64,000 nucleotides of DNA from Hemerocallis citrina (GCA_017893485.1 JACEHZ010000198.1:558001-622000); one strand, 5' to 3'. Positions 43,733-55,310 are shown, counted from the stretch's first letter. The notes: generated by a model from the sequence alone, not told the origin. Numbers and translations: made by a program.

Positions 43733-46186
43733 ATGACCGCCGTTGGAGGGGGTGTGTTCCCCCTCGACGCCGTTGAGCTCGAACCCGAGAGGGACGGCCC
43801 CGCTCCCGAGCCTGTCGACGAGCTGGAGGAGGTCCCGTTCGGTGCCGAGGATGAATCGAAATGGTTTCGGGTGAGCCGCTCGCTCCCCGAAAACTTGAAG
43901 CTAGGCATAATCGCCTGCATCCGGCGCAACGTTGATCTCTTCGCCTGGAAGCCCTCCGACATGCCCGGAATCTCCGAAGACTTGATCATGCATCGGCTGA
44001 GCGTCATCCCGGACTCTAAGCCAGTCGTCCAAAAGAGGCACAAAGTCGCCCCGGAGAGGCAGCAAATTATGAAGACAGAGGTCGACAAACTCTTGTCGGC
44101 TCGATTTATTCAGGAGGTCAGCTACCCCGAATGGTTGGCTAATGTCGTCATGGTAAAGAAGGCAACAGGGGGTTGGCAAATCTGTATCAACTTCACGGAT
44201 CTAAATAAAGCATGTCCGAAAGATCCTTTCCCCCTCCCCCGCATCGACGCCTTAATCGACGCAACCTCGGGGCATGAGCTACTGTCCTTCATGGACGCAT
44301 TCTCAGGGTACAATCAGATCCGGATATTTTCACCGGACATCTCCAAGACCTCGTTCGTCACCGACCAGGGTCTTTTCTGCTACCGCGTTATGCCCTTCGG
44401 GCTAAAGAACGCCGGAGCCACATACCAACGGCTCGTCAACAGAATCTTCAAAGACCTGATCGGCCGCAACGTGGAAGTCTATGTCGACGACATGCTCGTC
44501 AAGAGCCAGGCCGGGCCGGATCACGTCGCCGACCTCGAGGAAGCCTTCGGAGTCCTCCGGCATCACAACATGAGGCTCAACCCGGCTAAATGCGCCTTCG
44601 GCATCTCCACTGGGAAATTCCTGGGGTTCATCGTCAGCCAGCGCGGCATCGAGGCGAACTCCGAGAAAATCCAAGCTATTATTGACATGGCCCCACCCCG
44701 GAATGTCAAGGAGGTTCAGAGGCTTACAGGCCGGTTGGCTGCAATCGGCCGTTTCCTGTCCAAGTCAGGGGAGAAGTCTCTTCCCTTCTTCAAGGCCCTA
44801 CGCGGAAAATGGGGCTTCGAGTGGGGTACCCATCAACAAGAAGCCTTCGAACAGCTGAAGCAGTACCTTGCCAACCCTCCTCTCCTCAGCAAGCCCGAAC
44901 CGGGCGAACCACTATGGCTCTACCTGTCCGCCTCGGATAGCGCACTCAGCGCCGTACTCGTCCGAGAGGAAGATGGGGTCCAGAGGCCATTGTACTATGT
45001 GAGCAAAGTTCTGCTCCCCGCCGAGACGAGGTACGCAAAGATAGAGAAGGTGGCCTATGCTTTGGTCATGGCAGCCCGGAAGCTTCGTCCTTACTTTCAG
45101 GCCCACTCCGTCCAAGTACTGACCGACCAGCCACTGAAGACTGTCCTTCACAAGCCCGAAAACTCCGGCTGCTTAGTCAAGTGGTCAATTGAGCTGAGTC
45201 AGTTCGACATCAGCTACCAGCCGAGGACGGCCATCAAAGGGCAGGCCCTCGCCGAGTTCATAACTGAGTGCACCGTCTCCGAGCAGCCGGGCACCGAGGC
45301 CTCAGATCCGACCTGGGAGGTCTTTGTCGACGGATCATCATGCGAGACGGGGAGTGGGGCTGGGATCATCCTTCGTGGTCCCGACCAATTCCTACTTCAA
45401 TACTCCCTCCGCCTCAACTTTTCGGCCTCCAACAACGAGGCGGAATACGAGGCCATGATCGCAGGATTGACCCTCGCACGTCGAGCGGGAGCCAAGCAAA
45501 TCTGGGCCTTCAGCGATTCTCAGCTCGTGGTCAATCAGATCACCGGAGAATACGAAGCCCGCGATGATCGCATGGCGAGGTATTTGGCGGTGGTCCGACG
45601 TCTCCTGGCGTCCTTCAGCTGCGCCACGGTTATCAGAGTCCCTAGGGAGCAGAACGCTCAAGCAGATGCATTGTCCAAACTCGCCTCTTCCTCCTTCGAG
45701 GGACTCGATCAGACGGTGCTCATAGAAATCCTCCTAAAGCCAAGTATCAACGATCAAGACCAGGAGGCAATGTGTGTCCAAGACGGTGCCCGTCCAGACG
45801 ACTGGACCACTCCCATCAGGAGATTCTTAGTCAGTGCCGAGCTTCCTGAAGACCGAGCCGAAGCTAGACGAGTCAGGGTCCGAGCTGAAGGGTTCGTCAT
45901 GATTGATGACATCCTCTTCAAACGCTCATACACCTTGGCCGACGGCAAGCCGTACCTCCGCTGTCTCACCAGCGACGAGGCCAGCTACGCGCTGAAAGAT
46001 CTCCATGAGGGGGATCGGCGGATGCCACATGGGGAGCAGGATGCTCGCTCGGAAGGCCCTGAATCAGGGGTGCTATTGGCTGACCATGCTCCAAGACTCG
46101 CAAGACCTAGTCAAGAGGTGCGGCCCCTGCCAAAGGTTCTCCCCTATCAAGAGGCTTCCTCAAGCCAATCTCCAATCCCTGGCTAG
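43733..46186 (+). CDS. Gypsy reverse transcriptase with two RNase H domains
   Basis: An open frame of 817 codons, part of the gag-pol polyprotein rather than a separate gene; the first Met is not a proven start. The RT shows WQICINFTDLNKACPKD, FSGYNQI, MPFGLKNAGATYQ and the catalytic YVDDMLVKS (about 44480). The first RNase H/tether covers about 44800-45290. A second, archaeal-like RNase H follows (VFVDGSS, NNEAEYEAM, SDSQLVV, NAQADALSKL; 45310-45690), typical of the Tat lineage. The frame shifts near 46010-46020 before integrase, so residues after about 46020 here are out of frame. Confidence 0.92.
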   Translation: MTAVGGGVFPLDAVELEPERDGPAPEPVDELEEVPFGAEDESKWFRVSRSLPENLKLGIIACIRRNVDLFAWKPSDMPGISEDLIMHRLSVIPDSKPVVQKRHKVAPERQQIMKTEVDKLLSARFIQEVSYPEWLANVVMVKKATGGWQICINFTDLNKACPKDPFPLPRIDALIDATSGHELLSFMDAFSGYNQIRIFSPDISKTSFVTDQGLFCYRVMPFGLKNAGATYQRLVNRIFKDLIGRNVEVYVDDMLVKSQAGPDHVADLEEAFGVLRHHNMRLNPAKCAFGISTGKFLGFIVSQRGIEANSEKIQAIIDMAPPRNVKEVQRLTGRLAAIGRFLSKSGEKSLPFFKALRGKWGFEWGTHQQEAFEQLKQYLANPPLLSKPEPGEPLWLYLSASDSALSAVLVREEDGVQRPLYYVSKVLLPAETRYAKIEKVAYALVMAARKLRPYFQAHSVQVLTDQPLKTVLHKPENSGCLVKWSIELSQFDISYQPRTAIKGQALAEFITECTVSEQPGTEASDPTWEVFVDGSSCETGSGAGIILRGPDQFLLQYSLRLNFSASNNEAEYEAMIAGLTLARRAGAKQIWAFSDSQLVVNQITGEYEARDDRMARYLAVVRRLLASFSCATVIRVPREQNAQADALSKLASSSFEGLDQTVLIEILLKPSINDQDQEAMCVQDGARPDDWTTPIRRFLVSAELPEDRAEARRVRVRAEGFVMIDDILFKRSYTLADGKPYLRCLTSDEASYALKDLHEGDRRMPHGEQDARSEGPESGVLLADHAPRLARPSQEVRPLPKVLPYQEASSSQSPIPG

Positions 46187-47060
46187 TCCTACGCCATTCG
46201 CCATGTGGGGGATGGACCTTGTGGGCCCCTTCCCCGTGGCAATAGGGCAGAAGAAATTCTTGATAGTCGCCATCGACTACTTCACCAAGTGGGTCGAAGC
46301 CGAGCCCCTGTCCAGTATCACCGAGCGCCAAGTACAGCAATTCTTTTGGAAACACATCATTTGCCTGTTCGGAATCCCTCGGGTCCTCGTCACGGACAAC
46401 GGAACCCAATTCCAAGGTCAGAACTTCCAAACTTTCTGCGCAGACATCGGCATCCAACAACGTTTCTCCACTATTTGCCACCCTCAGTCCAACGGCCAAG
46501 CGGAGAACGCGAACAGGCAAATTCTCGACGGCCTCAAAAAGCGCCTCGACAGTTCCCCCAAGGGGCAGTGGGTCGAAGAATTGCCTAGCGTGCTATGGGC
46601 GCACCGAACCACCAAGAGGATCCCTATGGGAGAAACGCCGTTCAACTTGACCTACGGGACGGAGGCAGTTATCCCCGTCGAGGTCGGCCTGCCTTCTCCC
46701 CGGATCATAGCCTTCGATGAAGCTGACAATTCGTCCGGCCTGAGGGCCAACTTGGACCTCGTCGCCGAGGTCAGAGAGAAGTCTTCAATCCGGAGAAGCA
46801 TCTACCAACAACGGATCGAGAAGTTTTACAACAAAAAGGTCCGCCCCACAAGCATCAAGGCGGGGGACCTCGTGTTACGAAAACTAACCGTCTCTGATCC
46901 AACCAAAAAGAGGAAATTGGCTCCCAACTGGGAAGGCCCATACCGTGTAGTCGAGGCTGTACGCCCTGGTACATACCGACTGGCAGATATGGACGGCCGG
47001 CTCATCAGCCGATCCTGGAACGCCGAGCACCTAATGAAGTTCCTGGAAGAGCGAACATAG
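46005..47060 (+). pseudogene. Gypsy integrase, in shifted frame
   Basis: DDE integrase that inserts the element's DNA. The frame shows the end of the HHCC zinc domain (CGPCQRF), first Asp in VAIDYFTKW, second in VTDNGTQFQG, the HPQSNGQAE block with the catalytic Glu, and the C-terminal segment KAGDLVLRK to NWEGPYRV. The domain is intact to its stop at 47058-47060. It is offset by one frame from the RT, a one- or two-base indel near 46010-46020, unless the element uses frameshifting. Confidence 0.9.
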
Positions 47061-47480
47061 GTTCTAGCTTGGCTAATGTAAATAAAATCTTTTGTAAGCT
47101 TTCATGTGTAAAGGGCCATTTTAGCGACCCTCCATATCTTGTATGAAAGAAATCTCTTTTTGTCAAACTCCAAACGCCTCGGCAGGTCCGACCTAACACC
47201 GGGCAATGGGATCGGCACCCGAGTCCTCACTCCGGTATCGTCCCCAGCGTCTCGGTAGGTCCGACCCGGATTCAGGCCAGGAAGTCTTCCTAATGCCCCG
47301 CGCCGATCCCTCACGGATCGACGAGGCCGAACCTCACCTCCGCCATCATTCACTACACTATTGGCCAGAGCAGAGAATGAAAAGAATTCTTTATTCATAC
47401 TCCCTTATTAGTTCTGAGAAAACAAACAGAGACCGTTACAGGACCACTCCACTCATCTCACACTGAAGGAAGTCGCCATC
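47061..47480. other. Intergenic part of gypsy between integrase and antisense ORF
   Basis: No coding domain. The plus-strand pol and minus-strand antisense ORF converge here, so both need 3' ends in or near this stretch. Confidence 0.6.
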
Positions 47481-50400
47481 TTAGGGCCCCTCGGGTCCGA
47501 CGAAGGGCGGGACCACTCCGACCGAACGACTAGGAGCCCTCTCCTCGTCATGATGGTCCTTAGGCTCAGCCACGGTCGACACACTAGCCACAGAGCTCTG
47601 GGCATCAATTGGTCGCACACGCTCCAGCAGCAGCAACGCAGAGGGAACCCCCTCCGCTTGCCGACCCACCGAGGAGGATGCTGAGACACCTAGCATCGTC
47701 TTATAACGGTGTATCTCCATCTCCTTCTCCACAATGACATCGCGAAGTAACCTCTCAGAGGAGGGCCTCTGCACCGATGCACTCGACATGGTATATCCAA
47801 GACCGACACTGCCGAGGTCCCGATCCACCATCGCCCTCCTCAGCCGGCTCGCCTCCTCACTTAAGGCCTCAGACTTATTTCGATAATAATTAAAGGCCGC
47901 ATCAGTGTCACGAGCCCCCTTTCGGTAGCGAACCAACGTAGCCTCCAGGGCCTCAACCTTGCTCCGGAGCCACGCCACGTCAGAACGATGGGGGTCCACC
48001 TCAGGAAGAGGAGCCGCAACCTACAAGAGAACCAGCCAACTCAAAACGCATCGGCAAAAATGGTTCGGAAATATCCGAGGTCAAAACACTTGGCCAGTCA
48101 AAAATCTTCTTTTATAAATGAAAGTACTTCATACAAAAAATGCGGTGGCCAGTCCGCAGAAGGCAAATACAATCGAGAGATGAAAAAAAGAAAGACAAAA
48201 CTATACAACTTGTTTTCCCACCTCAGCATCGGCCGGGTTCACAGGGGGGTCGGCAGCCGGGTCATCAACGGGCCCTTCTTCATTAGGGGTCTTCGGTGTC
48301 CCCTCGACCTCCATGTCATACTCGAAGTTGGACAGGTCGACGGTCGGGTAGAAGTGCCTCACATGACTAAGGGCCATCGCATAACACTCGTCCTGGGCCT
48401 TGATCACCATCATCTGACCCGCATTCGTCAACTCCTCCTTCTTCTTGGCGAACTTCTTCTTCAAGGAGACCAACCTCTTCCCCCACTCCGCCTCCTTGGC
48501 ATCGAGCTCGAGCTTCATCTTCTGCTCCCTCTTGTGCAAGCCCTCGAGCTCAATCCGCATCTCCTTCATCTCCCGCTCGCTCTTATCCGCCCGAGCTCGC
48601 TCTTGTGCCAGGGCCGCTTCGTAGAGGTTCTTTACATTAGCCCTCTGCACGCAAGCCTGTGACCCACAAACGCAGATAAGAAAAAGACTTCTGCAGTAAA
48701 ATTAACAAGGGGGATAGGGTCGACGAGCTTACCAGCACGGTGGCCTGTGCCAGGCGCGTGAACGCCACCTCCACGGGCTCGCTCTCCATCTCCTTGCGGT
48801 CTCGAGGGGTTGCCAACTTCTCCACCACCTCAACAGCCTGGGCCTCCTCGGTCAGGCAGTCCCCCATCTGAACTGACCAATTCGGTGCCCACCGTTGCCG
48901 CAACATCACCACCACCGGGTCCTCTTCCTCGACCTCGACCAAGGGACCTTTTCCCTTGTCAAGATCGGATGCCTTCGCTTGGCCTTGGCCCTTCGAAGTA
49001 GCCACCCCCTTGCCCGTCTCCGAGCGAGTCCTCTTGGTCCTCGGCTCGAGCTGGGCCTCCGAGATGGCTAGGGACGACTCCCTCGGCCTCTTCGCGCCCC
49101 CTCCTTCCTCGGCCTTCTTCTGCTTCTCGGCGAGCCTGCGAGCCTTGATCGATTCAGGATCCATACCTGCAAGAAGATCCAGTAAGGACAATGAGCACGG
49201 AGGAATAATAAAGCCAAAAGAAAGAGACAACTACATACTAAGCACGGCCGGGCTCAGTCCAACGCTCGCCAGGTGGGCCTCTGTCACCTTTGGCCAGCTG
49301 ATGCTATGAGATAGACGGAGACGCTCAACAAACCCCCACTCCTCGGCCGTCAGGTCCCTCGGCCTCGGCATTTTATAGCTCGGCTTAGAGTGGTTCCATC
49401 GAGTAGGGATATTCCAAGGTTCCTCACTCCGGATCACCAGATATTTTTTCTTCCACTCCTTGATGGAATCCGGGTGACCTTGAACGACCTTCCCCTTACT
49501 CTGAGGTGAAATGTAGTAAACACCCTCAGCCGACAAACTAATCATCAACATCGCTCGGAATACATTCAACCGAAGGGGCACCCTCTGCTCCTCGCACAAC
49601 AGCACGAAGCAGATGATCTGCTTCCAGGAGTTCGGCCCATACTGCATCGGCGCCAGAGATGCCCAACTCAACACCTCCCGAACAAACGGATGAACCGGGA
49701 GCCTCAGCCCAGAGATGAAGGCGTCCACTGGGAAGATGCAGCACCAAGCACTCAGGGGGTCGGTCGGGCGCAGAGTAGAATTCGGCAACATGAGCTCGTA
49801 GCTGGACCCTATGTGGTACGCCAGCTGCAAAGCCTCCAAGTCACCTGCCTCCAGAACGGTCGGAAGTGTGTCCATCTTCACTCTCTTCCAGCTCGGCGAC
49901 GACGGCTGGACCCCAAAAATCTCCTTATCGGAAAGATCGTCGGGGTACCGACGGAACGGCTTCGGTTGTACGGGCGACCCTGTCATCAAGTTACGGTAAA
50001 CAGGCACCTGGCTCGAGCCACCGGTCCTCGACCCCTTCTTCTTCGGAACCCTCTTCTTCTTGGCTCTCTCCGGCGAGGGGGTAGATAATCGCCCCAGACC
50101 GGTCGGCATGGAACTCGAACCCACACCCAAACCTGTGGATCTCCCTCCCGCACCTCCTATCTGAGACCCTTCGGCTTCACCCCCTTCGGGGCCACCCTCC
50201 TCCTCGGAAGCCAACCCTAGAACCTGGACTTCGTCTGAACTGCCGCTCCCCTCCTCAGATTCGCTGCTCTCCACCACAAAAGGCTTCCAAGATCGCAACG
50301 GCCTCACATTATACACTGGCTCCTCCTCGCCTACCGGCTCCTCCCACGTAGTCGAATCGGAAGACTCCGCATCATGTACAGACTCCCCCTCGCACACGGG

Positions 50401-50508
50401 CTCCTCCCACGAAGTCGATTTGGAGGCAGGTTTCCCTTCCCCCCTCGACGTCGACACAGACGAACCAGACTGAGCCCTAGACATGCCTAAACTAAACAGA
50501 CTTACCAA
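47481..50508 (-). CDS. Antisense extra ORF, four exons, intact
   Basis: Exons 50508-49239, 49166-48733, 48656-48222 and 48020-47481, with introns of 72, 76 and 201 bp that all have GT...AG ends. The sum is 2679 nt, 892 codons plus stop, with no internal stop; without splicing each exon hits a stop. Exon 1 has an acidic Ser/Glu-rich start, a basic KKKRVPKKKG patch, then a conserved-looking region (WCCIFPVDAFISGLRLPV, WKQIICFVLL, LMISLSAEGVYY) resembling the 'putative gypsy type transposon' domain (Pfam PF04195). Exons 2-4 are Lys/Glu/Arg-rich and probably coiled coil. Tat-lineage elements are known to carry antisense extra ORFs. Function unknown; a later start at the Met in MSRAQSG is possible. 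Confidence 0.8.
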
Positions 50509-50639
50509 CTAACCTGGGGTCGCTTCGGAAGAACGAGCCTGGTACAGCAAACCGTAGGGACGAGCGCTGAAGTGTTTGAAGATTTTTTGAAAAAGAAAGA
50601 AGCGAGAAAGAAGTGGGCGATAGGGGGAGAGGTGGGGAC

Positions 50640-50647
50640 ATTTATAG
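50640..50647 (-). promoter_or_regulatory. TATA box for the antisense ORF
   Basis: On the minus strand CTATAAAT lies about 130 bp before the first ATG (50508), giving a leader of about 100 nt. It suggests the antisense ORF has its own promoter, separate from the LTR. Confidence 0.55.
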
Positions 50648-50659
50648 AGGATGAAAACG

Positions 50660-51574
50660 ACTCCTCGATTTCCGCCATTACTGTTCACTGATTGACGTGT
50701 AACTGCCGCCTGGAAGATCGCGCCACGTCCTCGAAACGTGCGCTGCTGACGTCACCCAGTGCCAGGCTGGCAGCCAGACACAGGGGTCGGTTCGGATGAA
50801 GTGTTCGGCGGAGAAAATATTTTACTTAAGATTTAATGCGCCGTCCTTCGACAGACGCCCCGGGCTCCAGGGCTCGGTCGGCTCCCCTCTCACCCGCGAG
50901 CAGCTCGGGGCTTACAGCCTCATCAGCCGAAACCCCGAACTGTTCGAGGGTGGGAGAAAAGCCACCATCGCCTAGAACCCTATCGGAAAGCAGATCGGAG
51001 ATGATCCACCTGTCCGAAGCTCCTCAGCCCCAGGTCCGGAATACGGTTGATACCCCTCCCGTCCTGATCTCTCTCGGGCCAAACAACCTTGTCAGGGCCG
51101 TCTGACCCGAAAAAGGATCCGGACGGCAGAGTCACCACCAATCCGAGGCTCCTTATCCCCCAGTGCGGATTTCGGTCGTTATCCCTCTCGTCCTGATCTC
51201 CCCTAGATCTGGCTACCGTATCAGGGCCATCAGATCCAAGAGAAGATCCGGGCGGCAGAGTAACCACCCCTCTGACACGACCAGGGTTAAAATTTTGCAA
51301 GAGAGAGACGTCCGCCGAAGCAGACACCTCTAATGGCCGATGGACCACCCTTGCTATGATCAAGCCCACTGCAGGGGGAGAGGTATTTATAACCTCCCCC
51401 ATAGACATGCCGTTATGACATTGGGAAAGCCAAACGACGGAAGTCCATGCGCCATGCATTTATTAGGCGGCGCCACTAATGCCCCTAGGAAATTGGAACA
51501 TTGCACAGATCCCGGAGCGCCTTCAATGCTCCGCAAAGACGGCAGGCCACCCCGCTCAAACCTTCTAAGGCACC
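50660..51574. other. Gypsy 3' non-coding region with two diverged 130-bp repeats
   Basis: Two related segments (about 50990-51120 and 51125-51255) each end with GGCAGAGT(C/A)ACCACC. A second TATA-like TTATAAATAC lies on the minus strand near 51385. ORFs on both strands (for example 50980-51459 minus) have no recognisable domain. Confidence 0.55.
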
Positions 51575-52640
51575 ACGGCTCACCATCAACCTTACCGACC
51601 CATAATCCCTCGCCAGCTCCGGTTCGGTCTAGCACCAGGGTAGTCTTCTCAGGAAGACACAACGGCTTGCCATCACCCTTGCCGACCCATAATCCCTCAC
51701 CAGCCCGAGGTCCGGTCTAGCACCAGGGTAGTCTTCTCAGGAAGGCACAACGGCTCGCCATCACCCTTGCCGACCCATAATCCCTCGCCTGCTCGAGGTT
51801 CAGTCTAGCACCAGGGTACTCTTCTCAGGAAGACACAACGGCTCGCCATCACCCTTGCCAACCCGTAATCCCTCGCCAGCTCGAGGTTCGGTCTAGCACC
51901 AGGGTAATCTTCTCAGGAAGACACAACGACTCACCATCACCCTTGCCAACCCGTAATCCCTCGCCAGCTCGAGGTTCGGTCTAGCACCAGGGTACTCTTC
52001 TCAGGAAGACACAATGGCTCGCCATCACCCTTGCCAACCCATAATCCCTCGCCAGCTCGAGGTTCGGTCTAGCACCAGGGTAATCTTCTCAGAAAGACAC
52101 AACGGCTCGCCATCACCCTTGCCAACCCGTAATCCCTCGCCAGTTCGAGGTTCGGTCTAGCACCAGGGTAATCTTCTCAGGAAGACACAACGGCTCGCCA
52201 TCACCCTTGCCAACCCGTAATCCCTCGCCAGCTCGAGGTTCGGTCTAGCACCAGGGTACTCTTCTCAGGAAGACACAACAGCTCGCCATCACCCTTGCCA
52301 ACCCGTAATCCCTCGCCAGCTCGAGGTTCGGTCTAGCACCAGGGTACTCTTTTCAGGAAGACACAACGGCTCGCCATCACCCTTGCCAACCCGTAATCCC
52401 TCGCCAGCTCGAGGTTCGGTCTAGCAGTAGGGTACTCTTCTCAGGAAGACACAACGGCTCGCCATCACCCTTGCCAACCCGTAATCCCTCGCCAGCTCGA
52501 GGTTCGGTCTAGCACCAGGGTACTCTTCTCAGGAAGACACAATGGCTCGCCATCGCCCTTGCCGACCCATAAACCCTCGCCAGCTCGTGGTTCGGTCTAG
52601 CATCAGGGAAGCCTTCTCATGAAGGCCCAATGATTCGCCA
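51575..52640. repeat. 88-bp tandem repeat array, about 12 copies
   Basis: Units begin GGCTCGCCATCACCCTTG and contain CTCGCCAGCTCGAGGTTCGG and AGGGTACTCTTCTCAGGAAG. Starts at about 51575, 51663, 51751, 51839, 51927 and 52015 give an exact 88-bp period through most of the array. The outer units are most diverged, as in arrays that homogenise internally. It ends about 60 bp before the polypurine tract. Confidence 0.95.
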
Positions 52641-52693
52641 TCCCATTTCCACGATCATAGACACTCCTCCACGGCTAACTCCCGCATCCCCGC

Positions 52694-52707
52694 AGGAGTG
52701 GGGGGCT
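52694..52707 (+). other. Gypsy polypurine tract
   Basis: AGGAGTGGGGGGCT lies directly upstream of the 3' LTR. Confidence 0.8.
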
Positions 52708-52709
52708 TG

Positions 52710-53467
52710 TGTGGTGGGGTAAAAATGGCCTGGGGCCCAGCCAAGGCCCAGGACGGCTCTCGCTCAAAAATAAGAAAAACAACAATCTGGCTCGGCCTCG
52801 GACCACTGCAGGGTCGGCACCGAGCCTCAAGTTCACCCCCAAAGACCTGGTCTCCTCGTATCCGACGAGCCTCAATGGCCCTCGGCCTCCGATCCATGAC
52901 AGCCCCACGGGCCGTCCCCCCAGCCTGGCGAGGAATGGGGATGACCTGGCACAACCTAGGCCATCCAATTCTCCCAGAGGCACAGGAGCCCCATGATCAG
53001 CCATGTCAGCTCCAAATACCACCTAGGGCTTTGCCACGTCAGCCCTATACCACTCTGGGCACTGCCACGTCCGCCCTAAACCCCCTGGGCATCCTGCCAC
53101 GTCAGGCCCATGGGCTTTCGGGTCCAGACCCGGCCCCCAAGCGGATCCAAACCCGGTAGGAATTCCCTATAAATACCAGACCCTCACCCACCTTTTCAGG
53201 TAATCAATCTTTTGCCACCCAAATTTCCCTAGTTATTGCTACTCTCTCACAGAGACTGACTAGATCATCGGAGGGTCCGCCGCCGGGATAAACCCTGGTG
53301 TTTCAGGACCGTCTGCAGGTACTCGAGGCGGGGCCATCCGAGCCGATCCTCAAGCGCCGAAGCGAGCCTCCCGCTCGTCGTCACGTGCCGCACTCTTCCC
53401 TCATTACAAATTGAGTCCGAACTCACACCTGGTGCATCCACACCGCGACCAAAAACAAACCGCATCA
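52710..53467 (+). repeat. Gypsy 3' LTR (758 bp)
   Basis: It starts TGTGGTGGGG and ends CCGCATCA. Differences from the 5' LTR are mainly transitions. Confidence 0.95.
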
Positions 53468-53472
53468 ACGGA

Positions 53473-53668
53473 TTTGTTTGTCTATAAATTTTTCTATTAA
53501 TTGAATTTAATTTGGACGTATATTTCACGGGTTTGCTCAATTACAAAATTAGGGTTTGTTTGTTTACAACCCCAACTCTCCTATTAAAATCGTAGAGATA
53601 TGCAACCAAAATAAGTGTCAATCATCACAAAATGTTAAAAGTACATGTATTTCGTTATTATACTATAT
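53473..53668. other. Spacer, no gene seen
   Basis: AT-rich host or older element DNA between the gypsy TSD and the next MITE. Confidence 0.6.
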
Positions 53669-53677
53669 ATTATATAA

Positions 53678-53860
53678 GGGTAATGTTACACCTACTACCA
53701 TTTTTACAACTTTTTCATCTACAACCTTAGGTGTCACATTACTATTGGACATCTCTATCACCTACTCTACACCTATTCTATAAAAACCTCCACCACTAAT
53801 GTGACACCTAAGGTTGTAGATGAAAAGGTTGTAAAAATGGTAGTAGGTGTAGCATTACCC
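53678..53860. mobile_element. Mutator-type MITE, 183 bp
   Basis: Inverted ends GGGTAATGTTACACC and GGTGTAGCATTACCC continue as about 65-bp arms around a short CT-rich centre. A perfect 9-bp TSD attatataa (53669-53677, 53861-53869) fits Mutator-like elements. No coding capacity. Confidence 0.9.
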
Positions 53861-53869
53861 ATTATATAA

Positions 53870-54260
53870 ATAGGTCTCCTCCCTCTCTTATTTCTTCATT
53901 TTGAAATAGAAAAAGAAGAGCCAAAATAGAAACAAATACGTGCTCAGCGCGTATAAATATTAAGAGTAAATAAAGAAGAAGGAAAAAACCTCATCACTAC
54001 AACATAAGATGGAATAAAGAAGAAGAAAAAAACCTCATCACTACAACATAAGATGGCTATACCAGTGTTTCTAGCCCGGCGTTTGGATAGAAATGTCGGT
54101 ATAGCACGATAGATTTCTTAAATTAAAAAAATGAAAAACTCCCCCTTAAACCGGCGTTTTTTGTCATCACCGCCAGCATTTTGTCCTTAAAACGCCCGGC
54201 GTAGAGGGTGCAATAACGGCGTTTTTTTAAAAAAAACGTCTGTATAGATCAATCATACGT
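53870..54260 (+). mobile_element. CACTA-like (En/Spm) terminus, one end only
   Basis: CACTACAACATAAGATGG occurs twice (about 53995 and 54039) in a 44-bp tandem duplication. It is followed by subterminal words such as CCCGGCGTTT, GTCGGTATAG, CCGGCGTTTT and ACGTCTGTATAG, the kind of short repeats next to CACTA ends. No opposite CACTA end was found in the window, so the element is truncated or its other end is diverged. Confidence 0.55.
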
Positions 54261-54925
54261 TTCCCTAAATTCTTTTCTTTTCTTCCTTCTTAACTCAATT
54301 CTCTCTCTCTCTAATCTCTTTATCCCGCTGTCGATCCCAAACCTTAGCCCCCAAATCTTACCCCCAAAATTTCAACGTCACTGCCCACCGTCGCCGTTCT
54401 CGTGCCCCCATCTCTTCTCTCTCAGAAACGAAAGCCTCGTCGCCGTTCTTGTGCCGTCTTCGTGCCCCTTAATCTGTCATCGTCCCCCGCCTCTCGTCGC
54501 TATCATTAGCCCTCGCCGTCCCCCCTCCATACTGTGCCCCCCCCCATTTCCTCTCACAAACACTAGTCTCCCCAAAATGTAGCCGACCACGACACCTGGC
54601 CATCGTCGTCCCCCTGCTCCTTGTCGCCGTCACAAACACCAAATCTCAGGTGATTTTTGTAATTTGCATAGATATATGGATTTTTCGAATTGATCTTTGG
54701 AGGATGTTATTAGTTAATGAATCTTGATGTGTAGAAAGTGATGACTACAGTGTTTGGTCATCGGCATGATAGTTCTGTAAACAGTTTACTTCGTTTTTTC
54801 AATTCACTGATTTAGTGAAAACCACTATAAATCTTGCTTCGCATAGACCTACATTTATTCTATTACGATAGAAGTAGTCTTTTGTATATCGAAAAGATTG
54901 ATCTTTAGAACTATATTTTGTGTTG
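54261..54925 (+). other. CT-rich leader-like stretch and intron-like DNA
   Basis: CTCTCTCT and pyrimidine/C-rich sequence (54290-54650) is followed by CTCAGGTGATTTTTG, a plausible donor, and AT-rich DNA. It may be the first exon and intron of a gene inside the CACTA-like element. No ORF is supported. Confidence 0.4.
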
Positions 54926-55310
54926 GTCATTGTTTGGGTTTTTTTTTTTTTTAAATAAAAGTGACCGAGGTCATTGGTTTCATTAATGATTGATTAACGA
55001 AACATAAAGTACCCAATACAAAATAAACCTACTGAAGTCTATTACAAAATAAAGTTACACCAAAACAAAAGTACACCATCAGATACATATATAGTCCCCC
55101 AAAATATCCAGGCTGTCCCCCCACTGATAGCTGAACGCATCGCCGTACTGATCCTTCAGTCTCTACTGTGCTCCCTCCAGCCTTGGTTTCTTCCATGTAC
55201 CTGCTTGACCTGCCCAAGCCTCTATTAGATCTAACATTTTATGTAATAACATCTGAAATGAGCATCTAATATTACTGAAGCAAAGCTGATTCCTATCTAG
55301 CCATAGCCCC

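Larger units (their letters stand above)
40757..53467 (+). mobile_element. Ty3/gypsy element, Tat lineage, young
   Basis: 758-bp LTRs at both ends, perfect TSD acgga (40752-40756, 53468-53472), primer site, polypurine tract, gag-pol on the plus strand and a long antisense ORF between integrase and 3' LTR. A second RNase H after the first, together with an antisense extra ORF, marks the Tat lineage. By eye the two LTRs differ at about 12 of 758 positions (about 1.6%). GC content is far above its surroundings. Three nonsense codons and one frame change disable gag-pol. Confidence 0.93.

Noticed and set aside
45268..45567. Extra ORFs within RT/RNase H
   Set aside because: Out-of-frame shadows of the polyprotein, typical of GC-rich coding DNA.
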